Assembly: GCA_002734085.1 (NCBI GenBank)
Contig: NVXV01000010.1
Span: 59,053 to 123,052 of the forward strand
Reading direction: 5' to 3'
Length of the DNA stretch: 64,000 nucleotides
Origin: Fluviicola sp.
GTDB lineage: Bacteria > Bacteroidota > Bacteroidia > Flavobacteriales_D > Crocinitomicaceae
Positions 44,456 to 54,238 of this stretch are shown piece after piece; position 1 is the stretch's first letter; each line of letters begins with the position of its first letter. The translations under genes were made by a program, and so were the position numbers. Below the pieces are notes generated by a model. It was not told the DNA's origin. It ran no database searches and saw only the letters and a list, made by a program, of their open reading frames with translations.

Positions 44456-46372
44456 ATGAAGATTATACGATATATCATATTATTTTTAATTATTAGTTGT
44501 TCTTTTCAAAGTTCAGCGCAAAAACTCTTTCATCAGGATATTTTTTATGGTGGAGTTACTGCTGCGGGGTTTAGTACGGGAATTGGTGCTTGGTGGCCAG
44601 AAGACACCATTACTGTCCAGATAGAACCTGGAAGTACCATAAGAAATGCGTGGATGTTTGTGTATAGTATGGGATACCCAGATGAATTATCTATTGTTTT
44701 GGATGGAGAGTTGGTGGAGATCGATACAAGTATTCATTTATTAAGCACCTTTACTAACACGAACCCTCAATCCAACCCAGTTAGAATATACGCTGTAGAC
44801 ATAAAAAGTATTGTTGAACCTACAAAGACTGACTACCCTATTGAAATTCTTGCAGTGGGACATCCCGAAATTAATTGGGGTTGGTGGTCACCAGTTCTTT
44901 ATATAGAGTATAACAATTCAAGCCTAAGTAAAGTAACAACATCCTTATGGTACAACGATATTGATTTGATTGGTTTAGAAAATTATAATTTTACAGGGTT
45001 AAATAGCATTGATTTTTCTCAAGATGTTGGATTTTCATTATTTACGGATAGAGTTGGTAATTTTAATCCTTATGATATATTTATAAATAGCACTCAAATT
45101 GGAGAGTTCAACCAAAATGACAGTTATAATACTAGTACATGGGGTGTAGGAGTACAGGGTCATTTTTATTATCAAAATAATACTCTTTTTGGTTTAGGAG
45201 ATGATGTACCTAATACCACTATGTATGGTTCAGACGGCATTGCTTTAATTAACAGTTATTTAAGTTCAGGAGATACGGGTTATGATTTAAAAATGGAACA
45301 CCACCAAAACCCTTCCTCACCAGGCAACCAATCTATTAACCTCATATTCCCTCATACCTATACAACCCCTTGTGACACATTCTCCACACAAATCATTGCA
45401 GATACTTCTGTCTGTATTGGTGATAGCATCCAATTATTTGCCAGTGGTGGCAATAACTATGAGTGGCTCAACACGCAAGGAGTAAGCAATCCAAATATTT
45501 TCAACCCTATGGTATCGCCAGATAGCACACAACTATATGTAGTGCGTATAGAAAATGAACCGGGTTGTTTTAGAACTGAAAAAGTACTCGTGGAAGTACA
45601 TGAGAATCCAATCATAGAAACACTTGATATTACTCCTGAAATATGTGGGGAGAGTAATGGAGAAGTAACAGTAGTGGCTTCGGGTAAGAATCCGTTTAGT
45701 TATACATTGGGTGGAGGTACTCAAACCAGTGCAACATTCTCAAATTTGCTAAGCGATAACTATACCCTAATTGTCACTGATGATAATGGTTGTACAACAG
45801 ATTCATCATTTGTATTGCCACAAGAAATTGGGGTTGATGCAAGTTTTACTGCCAACCCAGAAACTGGTTACGAGCCACTGAGTGTTCAATTTACAAACAC
45901 CACTCAAAACGCCACAGATTATGAATGGTTTATAGATAATGCTTTTTGGGATAATACAACGCATACTTCAGCTTATTTTGATTCGGCTGGTGTATATGAT
46001 GTAATGCTCTACGCTTACAATAATCTTCCAGCTTGTGTCGATAGTTTTGCTCTAAAAATTATTGTAGAAGACACTATGATAGTGCGAATTCCCAATGTGT
46101 TTACGCCTAACGGTGATTTTTCAAATGATAATTTTACCATTGATGTACGCAGGGCTAAAGAAATTAAGGCTACTATTCTAAATCGTTGGGGAAATGTAAT
46201 GCACGAAGCACAAGAAAAAAGTAACGGCACAGAACAAACTATAACGATTTGGAATGGAGAGGCACAAAACCAACCCGCAACCGAAGGAACGTATTTCTAT
46301 AAGTTTGAAATTACGGATGTGAAGGGGGAGGTGTATGTTTATCAAGGATTTTTTCATTTGGTTAGGGATTAG
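44456..46372 (+). CDS. PKD-domain protein with T9SS type B (gliding-motility CHU_C) sorting domain
   Basis: The 638-aa protein has a signal peptide (ending SSAQ). Its N-terminal ~310 residues are of unknown beta-rich fold, followed by an Ig/SprB-like repeat region (CIGDSIQLFASGGNNYEW ... NGEVTVVASGKNPFSYTLGG). A PKD-like domain is at about residues 460-545 (DASFTANPETGYEPLSVQF). The final ~90 residues are the CHU_C type B signal (RIPNVFTPNGDFSNDNFTI, LNRWGNVMHEA, GTYFYKFEI, GFFHLVRD). Type B cargo usually needs a PorP/SprF partner; the only ones visible are at 1-1709, ~43 kb away. Confidence 0.88.
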   Translation: MKIIRYIILFLIISCSFQSSAQKLFHQDIFYGGVTAAGFSTGIGAWWPEDTITVQIEPGSTIRNAWMFVYSMGYPDELSIVLDGELVEIDTSIHLLSTFTNTNPQSNPVRIYAVDIKSIVEPTKTDYPIEILAVGHPEINWGWWSPVLYIEYNNSSLSKVTTSLWYNDIDLIGLENYNFTGLNSIDFSQDVGFSLFTDRVGNFNPYDIFINSTQIGEFNQNDSYNTSTWGVGVQGHFYYQNNTLFGLGDDVPNTTMYGSDGIALINSYLSSGDTGYDLKMEHHQNPSSPGNQSINLIFPHTYTTPCDTFSTQIIADTSVCIGDSIQLFASGGNNYEWLNTQGVSNPNIFNPMVSPDSTQLYVVRIENEPGCFRTEKVLVEVHENPIIETLDITPEICGESNGEVTVVASGKNPFSYTLGGGTQTSATFSNLLSDNYTLIVTDDNGCTTDSSFVLPQEIGVDASFTANPETGYEPLSVQFTNTTQNATDYEWFIDNAFWDNTTHTSAYFDSAGVYDVMLYAYNNLPACVDSFALKIIVEDTMIVRIPNVFTPNGDFSNDNFTIDVRRAKEIKATILNRWGNVMHEAQEKSNGTEQTITIWNGEAQNQPATEGTYFYKFEITDVKGEVYVYQGFFHLVRD

Positions 46373-46484
46373 GCAGGGTTGAGACAAAACCTAAAACTCC
46401 TTGAAATGTTGAGATTCTCAGCGTACAGCGTACCTTGCACCTACCCTGAACTCTTTTATGGTTAAAAATCTTTTTCAAAAGAAA

Positions 46485-46517
46485 TTTGCAAATTATAAAA
46501 GAATATTTGTATACTTG
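46485..46517 (+). promoter_or_regulatory. Candidate Bacteroidota promoter of rho
   Basis: TTTG (46485-46488) as -33 element and TATACTTG (46510-46517) as a near-consensus -7 (TAnnTTTG), separated by 21 nt. This is the usual spacing for the primary sigma factor of Bacteroidota. It implies a leader of ~75 nt before the rho ATG. Confidence 0.5.
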
Positions 46518-46597
46518 CAGTGTCGCTAATCTCGCGGCGTTTCTCAAAGAAAAAATATATACAATCTAAGAATATCTCTTATTATATTTTCATATAA

Positions 46598-48274
46598 ATG
46601 AACAAAGAAGAATTATCTGGGAAGAAACTTCCCGAGCTACGTGTTATAGCGAAAACTGTTGGTGTAAAGAAAGTTGAGTCTTACCGCAAATCTGAGTTAA
46701 TTGATTTAATCATGGGTGGTGGTGAAACAAAAAGTGCCGAGCCAGCATCAGAATCAGCGAAAAAACCAGAAGCGAAACGACCTCGTAAAAGAGAAGCAAA
46801 ATCAGCTACTGAAAGTCAAGATTTATTTTCTGAAGGAGAAAAAGATAACAAAGAGAAATCTCAATCGCCTCGAACAGAAAAAGGAACTGACAATAGTAAC
46901 AAAAGAACTGATAACAACGATTCCAATAAAAAAGGTTTTGTTAAGGCTTCTGACAAGGGTAATTCGAATGACACGAACCCGAGAGAACGCAAATATGAAA
47001 AGCGTACAACTCAAAAGGATGATAAATCAGACGATAGAAAGAGTAATAGATCTCAACCCAATAAACCTTCTAACAACAACCATAACAACGATAAGAAAAA
47101 TCCACGTCACAACGATAATCGCAAAGCGAAAGAGGAGCAAGAGAAGAAATACGACTTGTCAGGAATTGTTGCAGCTGAAGGTGTTTTAGAAGTGATACAA
47201 GATGGGTATGGTTTTTTAAGATCTTCGGATTATAACTATTTACCATCTCCTGATGATGTTTATGTAAGCCACAGTCAAATTAAACTTTTTGGTTTAAAAA
47301 CTGGAGATACCGTTTATGGAACAATTCGTCCTCCTCGTGAAGGCGAAAAATATTTTCCACTTGTAAAAGTTGACTCAATTAATGGTCGTGATCCTTCTTT
47401 TATTAGAGATCGTGTTCCTTTTCAATATTTAACTCCACTTTTTCCAGATGAGAAATTCAAACTTACTGGACATAGCCAAGAGTCAATGTCAACTAGGATT
47501 ATGGACTTGTTCTCACCTATTGGTAAAGGACAACGTGGAATGATTGTAGCACAGCCAAAAACGGGTAAAACAGTTTTATTAAAGGATGTTGCTAATGCAA
47601 TAGCTGCCAATCACCCAGAAACATATTTGATTATACTTTTAATTGATGAACGTCCTGAAGAGGTTACAGATATGGCACGTAGTGTAAATGCTGAAGTGAT
47701 TGCTTCAACATTTGATGAGCCGGCAGACCGACACGTAAAAGTGGCAAACATGGTACTCGACAAAGCCAAAAGAATGGTGGAGTGTGGTCATGATGTTTGT
47801 ATTCTATTGGATTCGATTACACGTTTAGCACGTGCCTACAATACAGTTTCTCCAGCATCTGGAAAAGTACTTTCCGGTGGTGTAGATGCAAATGCATTGC
47901 AACGACCAAAAAGATTCTTTGGTGCAGCACGTAAAATTGAGAATGGAGGTTCATTGTCAATTTTAGCAACGGCGCTTACAGAAACAGGTTCTAAAATGGA
48001 TGAAGTTATCTTCGAAGAATTCAAAGGAACAGGTAATATGGAACTCCAGTTGGATCGAAAAATTGCGAATAGAAGAATTTATCCAGCTATTGACATTCTT
48101 GCTTCAGGTACACGTCGTGAAGACCTATTGATGGATAAAGACAGCTTGCAAAGAATTTGGATTTTACGTAAACACCTTGCTGATATGAATCCAATTGAAG
48201 CAATGGAGTTCTTGAAATCTCATATGCAAAACACATTGTCAAACGAGGAGTTTTTAGTCTCCATGAACGGTTAA
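46598..48274 (+). CDS. rho: Transcription termination factor Rho with long disordered insertion
   Basis: The 558-aa protein is a hexameric RNA-dependent ATPase that ends transcription. Order of parts: a Rho N-terminal SAP-like helix bundle (residues ~1-42, [16 protein letters not shown]), a ~140-residue low-complexity stretch of Lys, Asn, Asp, Ser and Arg (~43-183), an RNA-binding cold-shock-like domain (~185-260, [15 protein letters not shown]), then the ATPase core with Walker A AQPKTGKT (~317-324), [26 protein letters not shown] and the R-loop region. E. coli Rho is 419 aa, so the extension adds ~140 residues; such insertions are known in Bacteroidota and can drive Rho condensates. It is followed by a DUF4199-like gene 4 bp later. 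Confidence 0.97.
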   Translation: MNKEELSGKKLPELRVIAKTVGVKKVESYRKSELIDLIMGGGETKSAEPASESAKKPEAKRPRKREAKSATESQDLFSEGEKDNKEKSQSPRTEKGTDNSNKRTDNNDSNKKGFVKASDKGNSNDTNPRERKYEKRTTQKDDKSDDRKSNRSQPNKPSNNNHNNDKKNPRHNDNRKAKEEQEKKYDLSGIVAAEGVLEVIQDGYGFLRSSDYNYLPSPDDVYVSHSQIKLFGLKTGDTVYGTIRPPREGEKYFPLVKVDSINGRDPSFIRDRVPFQYLTPLFPDEKFKLTGHSQESMSTRIMDLFSPIGKGQRGMIVAQPKTGKTVLLKDVANAIAANHPETYLIILLIDERPEEVTDMARSVNAEVIASTFDEPADRHVKVANMVLDKAKRMVECGHDVCILLDSITRLARAYNTVSPASGKVLSGGVDANALQRPKRFFGAARKIENGGSLSILATALTETGSKMDEVIFEEFKGTGNMELQLDRKIANRRIYPAIDILASGTRREDLLMDKDSLQRIWILRKHLADMNPIEAMEFLKSHMQNTLSNEEFLVSMNG

Positions 48275-48278
48275 TATT

Positions 48279-48845
48279 ATGCGTCCAGCACTGAAATCCG
48301 CTATAGGCTTTGCATTATTGTGGATTATTTTAAAGTTTATTTTCATGTTCGCAGGAGTATTTCAAGGGGAAATATTCTTTACAGGACTTTTGAATAATTT
48401 CTTTTTACTTTCTGCCATTGCTGTTGGTTTATACTTTGAAAAGAAAAAAGAAGGATTTGGCCAGGGCACAGCTCTTTCTGATATTAAACATGGAATGGTT
48501 GCAGCAGCTCCGTATACGGTAATGGTTGCAGTCTTTATGTTTTTTTATTATAATGACATTAATCCAGATTTTGTCGAAGACCGCGTAACTGAGCGCATGG
48601 ATATCATTTATGATAATATGCAGCGAGAAACATATGTAGATTCGTTAAAGCTCCAGAACAAAGACTTTAAAGTGATGACGAATGATGAAATCTATCGCCA
48701 GATTCATAGTGAAACAGAAAATGCATTCTCTCCTAAAAGTTTGCTTACTTTTTCATTGTTAGGATTATTAATTCTCGGTTTGACGTATTCGATTTTTATT
48801 ACCGTAATTTTTAGAAAAATTCTGCTACGGGATTATTACAAGTAG
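48279..48845 (+). CDS. DUF4199-like membrane protein
   Basis: The 188-aa protein has four membrane helices (residues ~8-25, ~35-52, ~72-90 and ~155-178) with a long hydrophilic loop between TM3 and TM4 (DFVEDRVTERMDIIYDNMQR). The layout matches Bacteroidota DUF4199-type proteins of unknown role. It starts 4 bp after rho and is probably co-transcribed with it. Confidence 0.75.
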   Translation: MRPALKSAIGFALLWIILKFIFMFAGVFQGEIFFTGLLNNFFLLSAIAVGLYFEKKKEGFGQGTALSDIKHGMVAAAPYTVMVAVFMFFYYNDINPDFVEDRVTERMDIIYDNMQRETYVDSLKLQNKDFKVMTNDEIYRQIHSETENAFSPKSLLTFSLLGLLILGLTYSIFITVIFRKILLRDYYK

Positions 48846-48889
48846 TATTTTTAGGATAAGTTTATCTTCTTTTGCTTACCTTTATTTAT

Positions 48890-49459
48890 ATGGACAAACT
48901 GTTAGAAGATATAAAAGGATGTCAAATTTGTTCACACTTACTTCCCCATGTCGTTAATCCTGTTGTAACTGCCAGCACTGAAAGCCGTGTTGCAATTATT
49001 GGGCAAGCTCCTGGTAGTATAGTCCATAAAACGGGAATTCCATGGAATGACAAAAGTGGTGACCGATTAAGAGAATGGATGGGAGTTAGTAAAAACTTAT
49101 TCTATGATACCAGCATTTTTGCTTTGGTACCAATGGGATTTTGTTATCCTGGTAAAGGAAAAACGGGTGATTTACCTCCTAGAAAAGAATGTGCTCCTCA
49201 ATGGCACGAACCACTTTTTGAGCAAATGAGAAATTTAGAATTGATACTATTAATTGGCTCGTATGCTCAAAAATACTACTTAGAAGAAAACCCTTATAAT
49301 ACACTAACTAAAAGTGTGAAAAACTATAAAGACTTCTTACCAAAGTACTTTGTACTCCCACACCCATCACCAAGAAATAATATATGGCTAAAACGGAACA
49401 TTTGGTTTGAAAAAGAGGTTATTCCTAGTCTGAAAGATATAATTGCGCCTTTAAAGTAG
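48890..49459 (+). CDS. Uracil-DNA glycosylase superfamily protein
   Basis: The 189-aa protein starts at MDKLLEDIKGC (ATG 48890); the TTG-initiated extension upstream is rejected. Motif 1, IIGQAPGSIVHKTGIPWND, and motif 2, VLPHPSPRNNIW, mark the UDG superfamily, with SGDRLREWMGV following motif 1 as in the family-4/5-like bacterial group. Two cysteines at the N-terminus (CQIC) and others (MGFCYPG, KECAP) are placed as in Fe-S-binding family 4/5 enzymes. It should excise uracil or related bases from DNA. Confidence 0.85.
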   Translation: MDKLLEDIKGCQICSHLLPHVVNPVVTASTESRVAIIGQAPGSIVHKTGIPWNDKSGDRLREWMGVSKNLFYDTSIFALVPMGFCYPGKGKTGDLPPRKECAPQWHEPLFEQMRNLELILLIGSYAQKYYLEENPYNTLTKSVKNYKDFLPKYFVLPHPSPRNNIWLKRNIWFEKEVIPSLKDIIAPLK

Positions 49460-49523
49460 TTGAATTACTTACAAGCAAGTCAACTTTTTTTTCAATAAAA
49501 CTAGTTGATAATCCTAAAAAGTT

Positions 49524-50471
49524 TTATTCCTTCTTTTCCTTATAGTTTGCAATTTTATAGGTTATTCCTAAGCCTAAAACTTGTTTGAATTGAGTTCTTG
49601 GTCCAACATCACCGAAGCGATCTTCAATTTGAATATCGTCATCGTAAATCAAATTAAACTGAAGACTTGCTGAAAACCAATCATTTACTTTAAAATCCAT
49701 AATAAGCTCACCGTTTACATCAATATTCTGAGGTTCTTCCATATAATTAGAGAAAAACTCAACACGTGAGCGCAAACTAATATTTTCCATGAGATCTTTT
49801 TCATACATAATACGAACAAAAGATCCCAGTTCTGCTCTGTATGTTTCGCCAAGTGTTTCAATTTGACCCAGATCATTCAATACTGCTGGCTCTACTCCAA
49901 AAGCACCTTGATTTGCAAGATATTGATCTTGAACAAACGTGAATTTACCTGACAAAGGCGAGATCATTACTTTAAAGTTATCGTTTGGAATATATTCTAT
50001 ACCTAATGAAATATTCAAATATCCTGGAGCCATAAACCCCGACGAACGAATGGTATCATCAGCACTTGCGAAACCTTCCAAAAATTGAGTTCTAAATCCT
50101 CCTAACAAGGATAAATACCACGATTTCTTTAATTCGTAAGAAAATGTAGACTGTATATCGATAACATCATCTGTTTTTTGAATATCCTCATCAAAATATT
50201 GCACTCCACCTAAATTCAAACCTACAGAGTTTGTCCACTTCAACCTGTCCTTTTTATAATTTGCCTGTGCATTAATAAAAGCAAGTCCTGATATATTATT
50301 GCGACCACCAGCTGCCCAGTTGGTGAATGAAGACTGTGTAAGGTTTAAAGAATATATGCTCTTTAGCTTCCAATTTGGATTCGTAGGTTTTTCATTTTTG
50401 GTTGAATCACTTTGAGTAAAGCCAACTGTTAAACTAAATATAAATAAAACTGTTAATATTCGATTCATCAT
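49524..50471 (-). CDS. DUF3078 outer-membrane protein
   Basis: The 315-aa protein has a signal peptide (ending VGFTQ) and the DUF3078 signature NLTQSSFTNWAAGGRNNISG followed by alternating aromatic beta-strands (LKWTNSVGLNLGGVQYF, WYLSLLGGFRTQF). It ends with ITYKIANYKEKKE. The family is a Bacteroidota outer-membrane beta-barrel of unknown function. It stands alone and converges on the UDG gene. Confidence 0.9.
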   Translation of the reverse strand: MMNRILTVLFIFSLTVGFTQSDSTKNEKPTNPNWKLKSIYSLNLTQSSFTNWAAGGRNNISGLAFINAQANYKKDRLKWTNSVGLNLGGVQYFDEDIQKTDDVIDIQSTFSYELKKSWYLSLLGGFRTQFLEGFASADDTIRSSGFMAPGYLNISLGIEYIPNDNFKVMISPLSGKFTFVQDQYLANQGAFGVEPAVLNDLGQIETLGETYRAELGSFVRIMYEKDLMENISLRSRVEFFSNYMEEPQNIDVNGELIMDFKVNDWFSASLQFNLIYDDDIQIEDRFGDVGPRTQFKQVLGLGITYKIANYKEKKE

Positions 50472-50635
50472 CTATTGTTTGAATTTGACCAACTGAGCAT
50501 TACACTCTTAAGATGGTATTAATTTGTCTATTGTCATTTGAGACAACAAAAGTATCTAAAATATGTTTTATTCATCTGCTAAAAGTTAAGAATTTTGTAT
50601 TTTCGTGGCGCATTCTAATTAGAAAAATCAAACAG

Positions 50636-51814
50636 ATGAAAGAAGTATATATTGTATCTGCCGTTAGAACTCCAATTGGAAGTTTTTTAGGTGGATTATC
50701 GACAGTTCCAGCAACTGCACTTGGTGCAACTGCAATCAAAGGAGCTATAGAAAAAGCAAAAGTAAAAAACGAAGCTATTGATGAAGTGTTCATGGGTAAT
50801 GTACTTCAAGCTAACTTAGGTCAAGCACCCGCTCGTCAAGCAGCGATTAATGCAGGACTTTCAGAAAACGTCCCTTGTACTACAGTGAACAAAGTATGTG
50901 CATCGGGAATGAAATCGATCGCTCTAGCAGCACAAACTATTTTGGCTGGTGACAACCATATCGTAGTTGCTGGAGGGATGGAAAACATGAGTCAGGTTCC
51001 ACATTACGTGAACGGTCGTCAAGGTGTCAAATTAGGTGACATCAAAATGACTGACGGAATGGTAAAAGATGGTCTGACAGATGTATACAACCGTGTACAT
51101 ATGGGCGTTTGTGCTGACAAATGTGCAACGGAGCACAACTTCTCAAGAGAAGATCAAGATGCATTTGCTGTTCAATCTTATGAGAAATCAGCAAAAGCAT
51201 GGAGCGAAGGCAAATTCAAAGATGAAGTAGTTCCTGTAAGTGTTCCCCAAAGAAAAGGAGACCCAATCATTGTTAGCGAAGATGAAGAGTACAAAAATGT
51301 AAGAATGGATAAAATTTCAGCATTACGTCCTGCTTTTAATAAAGAAGGAACTGTAACTGCTGCAAATGCCTCAACTTTAAATGATGGTGCTTCTGCATTA
51401 ATTTTAGCTTCGAAAGAAGCCGTTGAAAAGCACGGTTTAAAACCAATCGCTAAGATTGTTTCTTATGCAGATGCTGCGCAAGAGCCAGAATGGTTCACAA
51501 CAGCACCTTCGAAAGCTTTACCAATTGCAATTAAGAAAGCAGGTCTAACAAATGATCAAATTGATTTTTGGGAGTTAAACGAAGCATTTTCTGTTGTAGG
51601 CTTAGCAAACATTAAATTATTAGGAATTGATGCCAATAAAGTTGACGTGAATGGTGGAGCCGTTTCTTTAGGTCATCCACTTGGAAATTCTGGTTCTAGA
51701 ATCATTGTTACTTTAATCAACGTACTAAAACAAAACGGTGGTAAAATTGGAGCCGCTGGTATTTGTAACGGTGGTGGAGGTGCCTCTGCTATGGTAATTG
51801 AGAATGTTGATTAG
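50636..51814 (+). CDS. Acetyl-CoA C-acetyltransferase (thiolase)
   Basis: The 392-aa protein starts at MKEVYIVSAVRTPIGSF (ATG 50636); the longer frame upstream is non-coding. The catalytic residues are all present: nucleophile Cys88 in VNKVCASGMKS, His347 in GHPLGNSGSR and Cys377 in GICNGGGGAS. The NEAF motif is also seen. It condenses two acetyl-CoA to acetoacetyl-CoA or runs in reverse in degradation. It is monocistronic, with the terminator at 51838-51876. Confidence 0.96.
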   Translation: MKEVYIVSAVRTPIGSFLGGLSTVPATALGATAIKGAIEKAKVKNEAIDEVFMGNVLQANLGQAPARQAAINAGLSENVPCTTVNKVCASGMKSIALAAQTILAGDNHIVVAGGMENMSQVPHYVNGRQGVKLGDIKMTDGMVKDGLTDVYNRVHMGVCADKCATEHNFSREDQDAFAVQSYEKSAKAWSEGKFKDEVVPVSVPQRKGDPIIVSEDEEYKNVRMDKISALRPAFNKEGTVTAANASTLNDGASALILASKEAVEKHGLKPIAKIVSYADAAQEPEWFTTAPSKALPIAIKKAGLTNDQIDFWELNEAFSVVGLANIKLLGIDANKVDVNGGAVSLGHPLGNSGSRIIVTLINVLKQNGGKIGAAGICNGGGGASAMVIENVD

Positions 51815-51837
51815 GATCTTTAGAAATAACATATAAT

Positions 51838-51876
51838 TAATGAGTCATTCGTATTTTGGGTGGCTCATTTTTTTTA
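51838..51876 (+). terminator. Rho-independent terminator of the thiolase gene
   Basis: GAGTCATTC pairs with GGGTGGCTC (with G-T wobbles) around GTATTTT, then T8. Confidence 0.85.
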
Positions 51877-52210
51877 CCGCAAAGTCGCGCGAAGAAGGCG
51901 CAAAGGGAGCGAGAGTTTGAGCGAGCAGGAACCGTAGAATGTTGAATATGGAACCGCAGATTTGAGAAGTAGCGAGTTCAACATTCGTTAATCCGTATTT
52001 GATATTCTGGGGTTCAAATAAGTGTTCTCATTTATGGACATATAAATTTATCAAACAACCGTTCGTCCCTACAACGCTCCGTAAATGATTTAACCAGATC
52101 GCAAATCAGATGGGGTTTCCGACCAACATTACATTTTTTTTCACCCCCTCCCCCCCCATTTTTTTCATCCATTCTCGTTTCTACTAATACAAACATTAAA
52201 ATTTAGGAAA
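51877..52210 (+). other. Intergenic region with repeat debris and a C-rich tract
   Basis: The left part (ACCGCAAAGTCGCGCG to ~51990) has unusually high GC content and resembles the short dispersed GCAAAG-type repeats common in Bacteroidota. Near the next start is C5-T-C8 (52144-52157) flanked by T runs, a likely slippage site ~53 bp before the ATG at 52211. Confidence 0.5.
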
Positions 52211-53644
52211 ATGAAAAAATTAAACACTACACTCGCATTTTTAATAATGCTCTTCATGTCTGGACTCACCTATGCTCAAACGTGTACTGCAGACGCAACT
52301 GTTAACCCAACAGGAAATCCTGGTGAGGTTGAAATTATAGATAACTCTACAACTTCATCTGGAGCGGCTGCAACTTATTCATGGGTAGACTTCTATCACG
52401 GTGGGACTTGGAATTATGAAGGTTCTGTAAACCTTCAACCGAATTCAAATACAGCAGTCTATCAGTTCACTCAAAATGGAACATATAATTATTACATTAG
52501 TGTGCAAGATAGTATAACAAACTGCTTTGATTCAATATCGGGTACTATAACGATTAATACTATTGCAGTTAACTGCGATGCTAGTTTTTCGTATTATGAT
52601 ACAATTTTCAACCAAACGTATTTTTACCCAAACAATTACGATCCAAACTTGGCTTATTCATGGGATTTCGGTGATGGAACTTATTCAAATGTGCCTTACC
52701 CTTACCATACGTATAACTCTCCTGGAACATACACTGCTTGTTTAACAGTTTGGGATGCGAACGGAGGATCTAATTGTGCTGATACAATATGTGAAACAAT
52801 TACTGTTACTGGAAACAACAACAATTGTGATGCGAGTTTCAACTACTTGGATACAATCAACGGAGATACGTATTTCTTACCAAACAACTATGATCAAAAT
52901 CTATCTTACTGGTGGGATTTCGGTGATGGAAACTCATCAAGTAATCCTTTTCCTTCACATACCTATAGCTCACCTGGAACTTATACTGCGTGTTTAACTG
53001 TATGGGACAATTTAGGTTCATGTGCTGATACGGTTTGTCAGACTGTAGTTGTTACGAATAACAATGTACCTTGTGATGCAAACTTCTACCTGTTCCAAGA
53101 TAGTACAAATGCTAACGTATATTACATCTGGGATCTTTCATCAGGAAGTAACCTTTCTTACTCTTGGGATTTCGGTGATGGAACGGTAAGTAACCAGCAG
53201 TACCCAACACATACGTATAACAGTCAAGGAATATTTACGATTTGTCTTACAATTACAGACAACGCTGGTAATTGCTCAGATACATACTGTCAATCTATTG
53301 AAGTGTTAAACAAAGCACAAGGAACAACAATTAATATAGTTCCATTCGGACAAACAGCAGATTTGGCAGAAGAAGAAAATATCCTTACAGATGTTAAATT
53401 GTTCCCGAACCCAACTTCTAGCACAATTAATATAACGCTTAGAGGTAGTGTAAGTGCAAATTACAACTATCAAATCATTGATGTGATGGGTAATCAAATC
53501 ACGTTAGGAGAATTGAATTCAAACCAAAATGTTGCTTCCAAAGAAATTAGTGTGGAGCAATTACAACAAGGGGTTTATTTTGTTCAGATTATAGAATCAA
53601 CCAATAAAGAAAAGGTTAAAACGCTGAAATTCATTAAAAAGTAA
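52211..53644 (+). CDS. Triple-PKD-domain secreted protein with T9SS type A sorting domain
   Basis: The 477-aa protein has a signal peptide (ending LTYAQ). An N-terminal PKD-like domain is followed by three close PKD repeats with the hallmark WDFGDGT/N (AYSWDFGDGTYSNVPYPYHT, SYWWDFGDGNSSSNPFPSHT, SYSWDFGDGTVSNQQYPTHT) and regularly spaced cysteine pairs. The end is a T9SS tail (VKLFPNPTSSTINITL, IIDVMGNQI, GVYFVQI, LKFIKK). PKD repeats usually mediate protein or polysaccharide binding at the cell surface. The poly-C tract in its leader may make its expression phase-variable; that is an inference. Confidence 0.88.
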   Translation: MKKLNTTLAFLIMLFMSGLTYAQTCTADATVNPTGNPGEVEIIDNSTTSSGAAATYSWVDFYHGGTWNYEGSVNLQPNSNTAVYQFTQNGTYNYYISVQDSITNCFDSISGTITINTIAVNCDASFSYYDTIFNQTYFYPNNYDPNLAYSWDFGDGTYSNVPYPYHTYNSPGTYTACLTVWDANGGSNCADTICETITVTGNNNNCDASFNYLDTINGDTYFLPNNYDQNLSYWWDFGDGNSSSNPFPSHTYSSPGTYTACLTVWDNLGSCADTVCQTVVVTNNNVPCDANFYLFQDSTNANVYYIWDLSSGSNLSYSWDFGDGTVSNQQYPTHTYNSQGIFTICLTITDNAGNCSDTYCQSIEVLNKAQGTTINIVPFGQTADLAEEENILTDVKLFPNPTSSTINITLRGSVSANYNYQIIDVMGNQITLGELNSNQNVASKEISVEQLQQGVYFVQIIESTNKEKVKTLKFIKK

Positions 53645-53680
53645 TTATTACTTTCATGTTTCAGTACGAAACAATTAGCG

Positions 53681-54238
53681 TTGGAACTAAATAATGAAAT
53701 TATACAACAAATAAAGAAGAATGATCGAAAGGTCATTCTTCAGTTGTATGAGAATACATTTAATGTTTTAATGAATACTGCCGTTAGATACAAATCGAAT
53801 AAAGAAGACCAAATGGCAATAGTAAATACGGCGTTCATGAAAATAATCGATTCAATAGAGCAATTTAAAGTAGGAAGTAATTACTTCTCTTGGGCTAAGC
53901 GAATCGTGAGTAACACCGTGATTGATGATTTTAGGAAAAATAAAAAGTACAAAGATTTATTTAATGCAGACATAGATGAAACTGCCGATCCATTTACAGG
54001 GGATTTTACTCCTGAGGCATATAAAGAAATGGAAGTGGAAGAAGTGCAACAAATTTTAGATCAACTCCCTCCAGCTACAAAAATTACATTTAACCTGTTT
54101 GCTATTGACGGATATTCATATAAAGAAATAGCAGAAGAGCTAAATATTGGCTACGAGACTGTCAAATGGCATGTTAAAGAAGCCCGAAAAAGATTGAAAA
54201 TAATATTAAGTGATAATAGTGAATTACTAAGGCATTGA
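53681..54238 (+). CDS. ECF-type RNA polymerase sigma factor
   Basis: The 185-aa protein has region 2 (AIVNTAFMKIIDSIEQF ... FSWAKRIVSNTVIDDFRKNKK) and region 4 (LFAIDGYSYKEIAEELNIGY followed by ETVKWHVKEARKRLK). The only in-frame start after the preceding stop codon is the TTG at 53681, so the start is non-canonical. It is followed by the anti-sigma-like/barrel gene, whose TTG start overlaps its stop codon as TTGA, giving tight translational coupling. Confidence 0.9.
   Translation: MELNNEIIQQIKKNDRKVILQLYENTFNVLMNTAVRYKSNKEDQMAIVNTAFMKIIDSIEQFKVGSNYFSWAKRIVSNTVIDDFRKNKKYKDLFNADIDETADPFTGDFTPEAYKEMEVEEVQQILDQLPPATKITFNLFAIDGYSYKEIAEELNIGYETVKWHVKEARKRLKIILSDNSELLRH

Noticed and set aside
46716-47189. 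157-codon frame inside rho
   Set aside because: It is the shifted frame of the low-complexity A-rich insertion of Rho and has only Lys/Arg/Thr/Ile-rich content.
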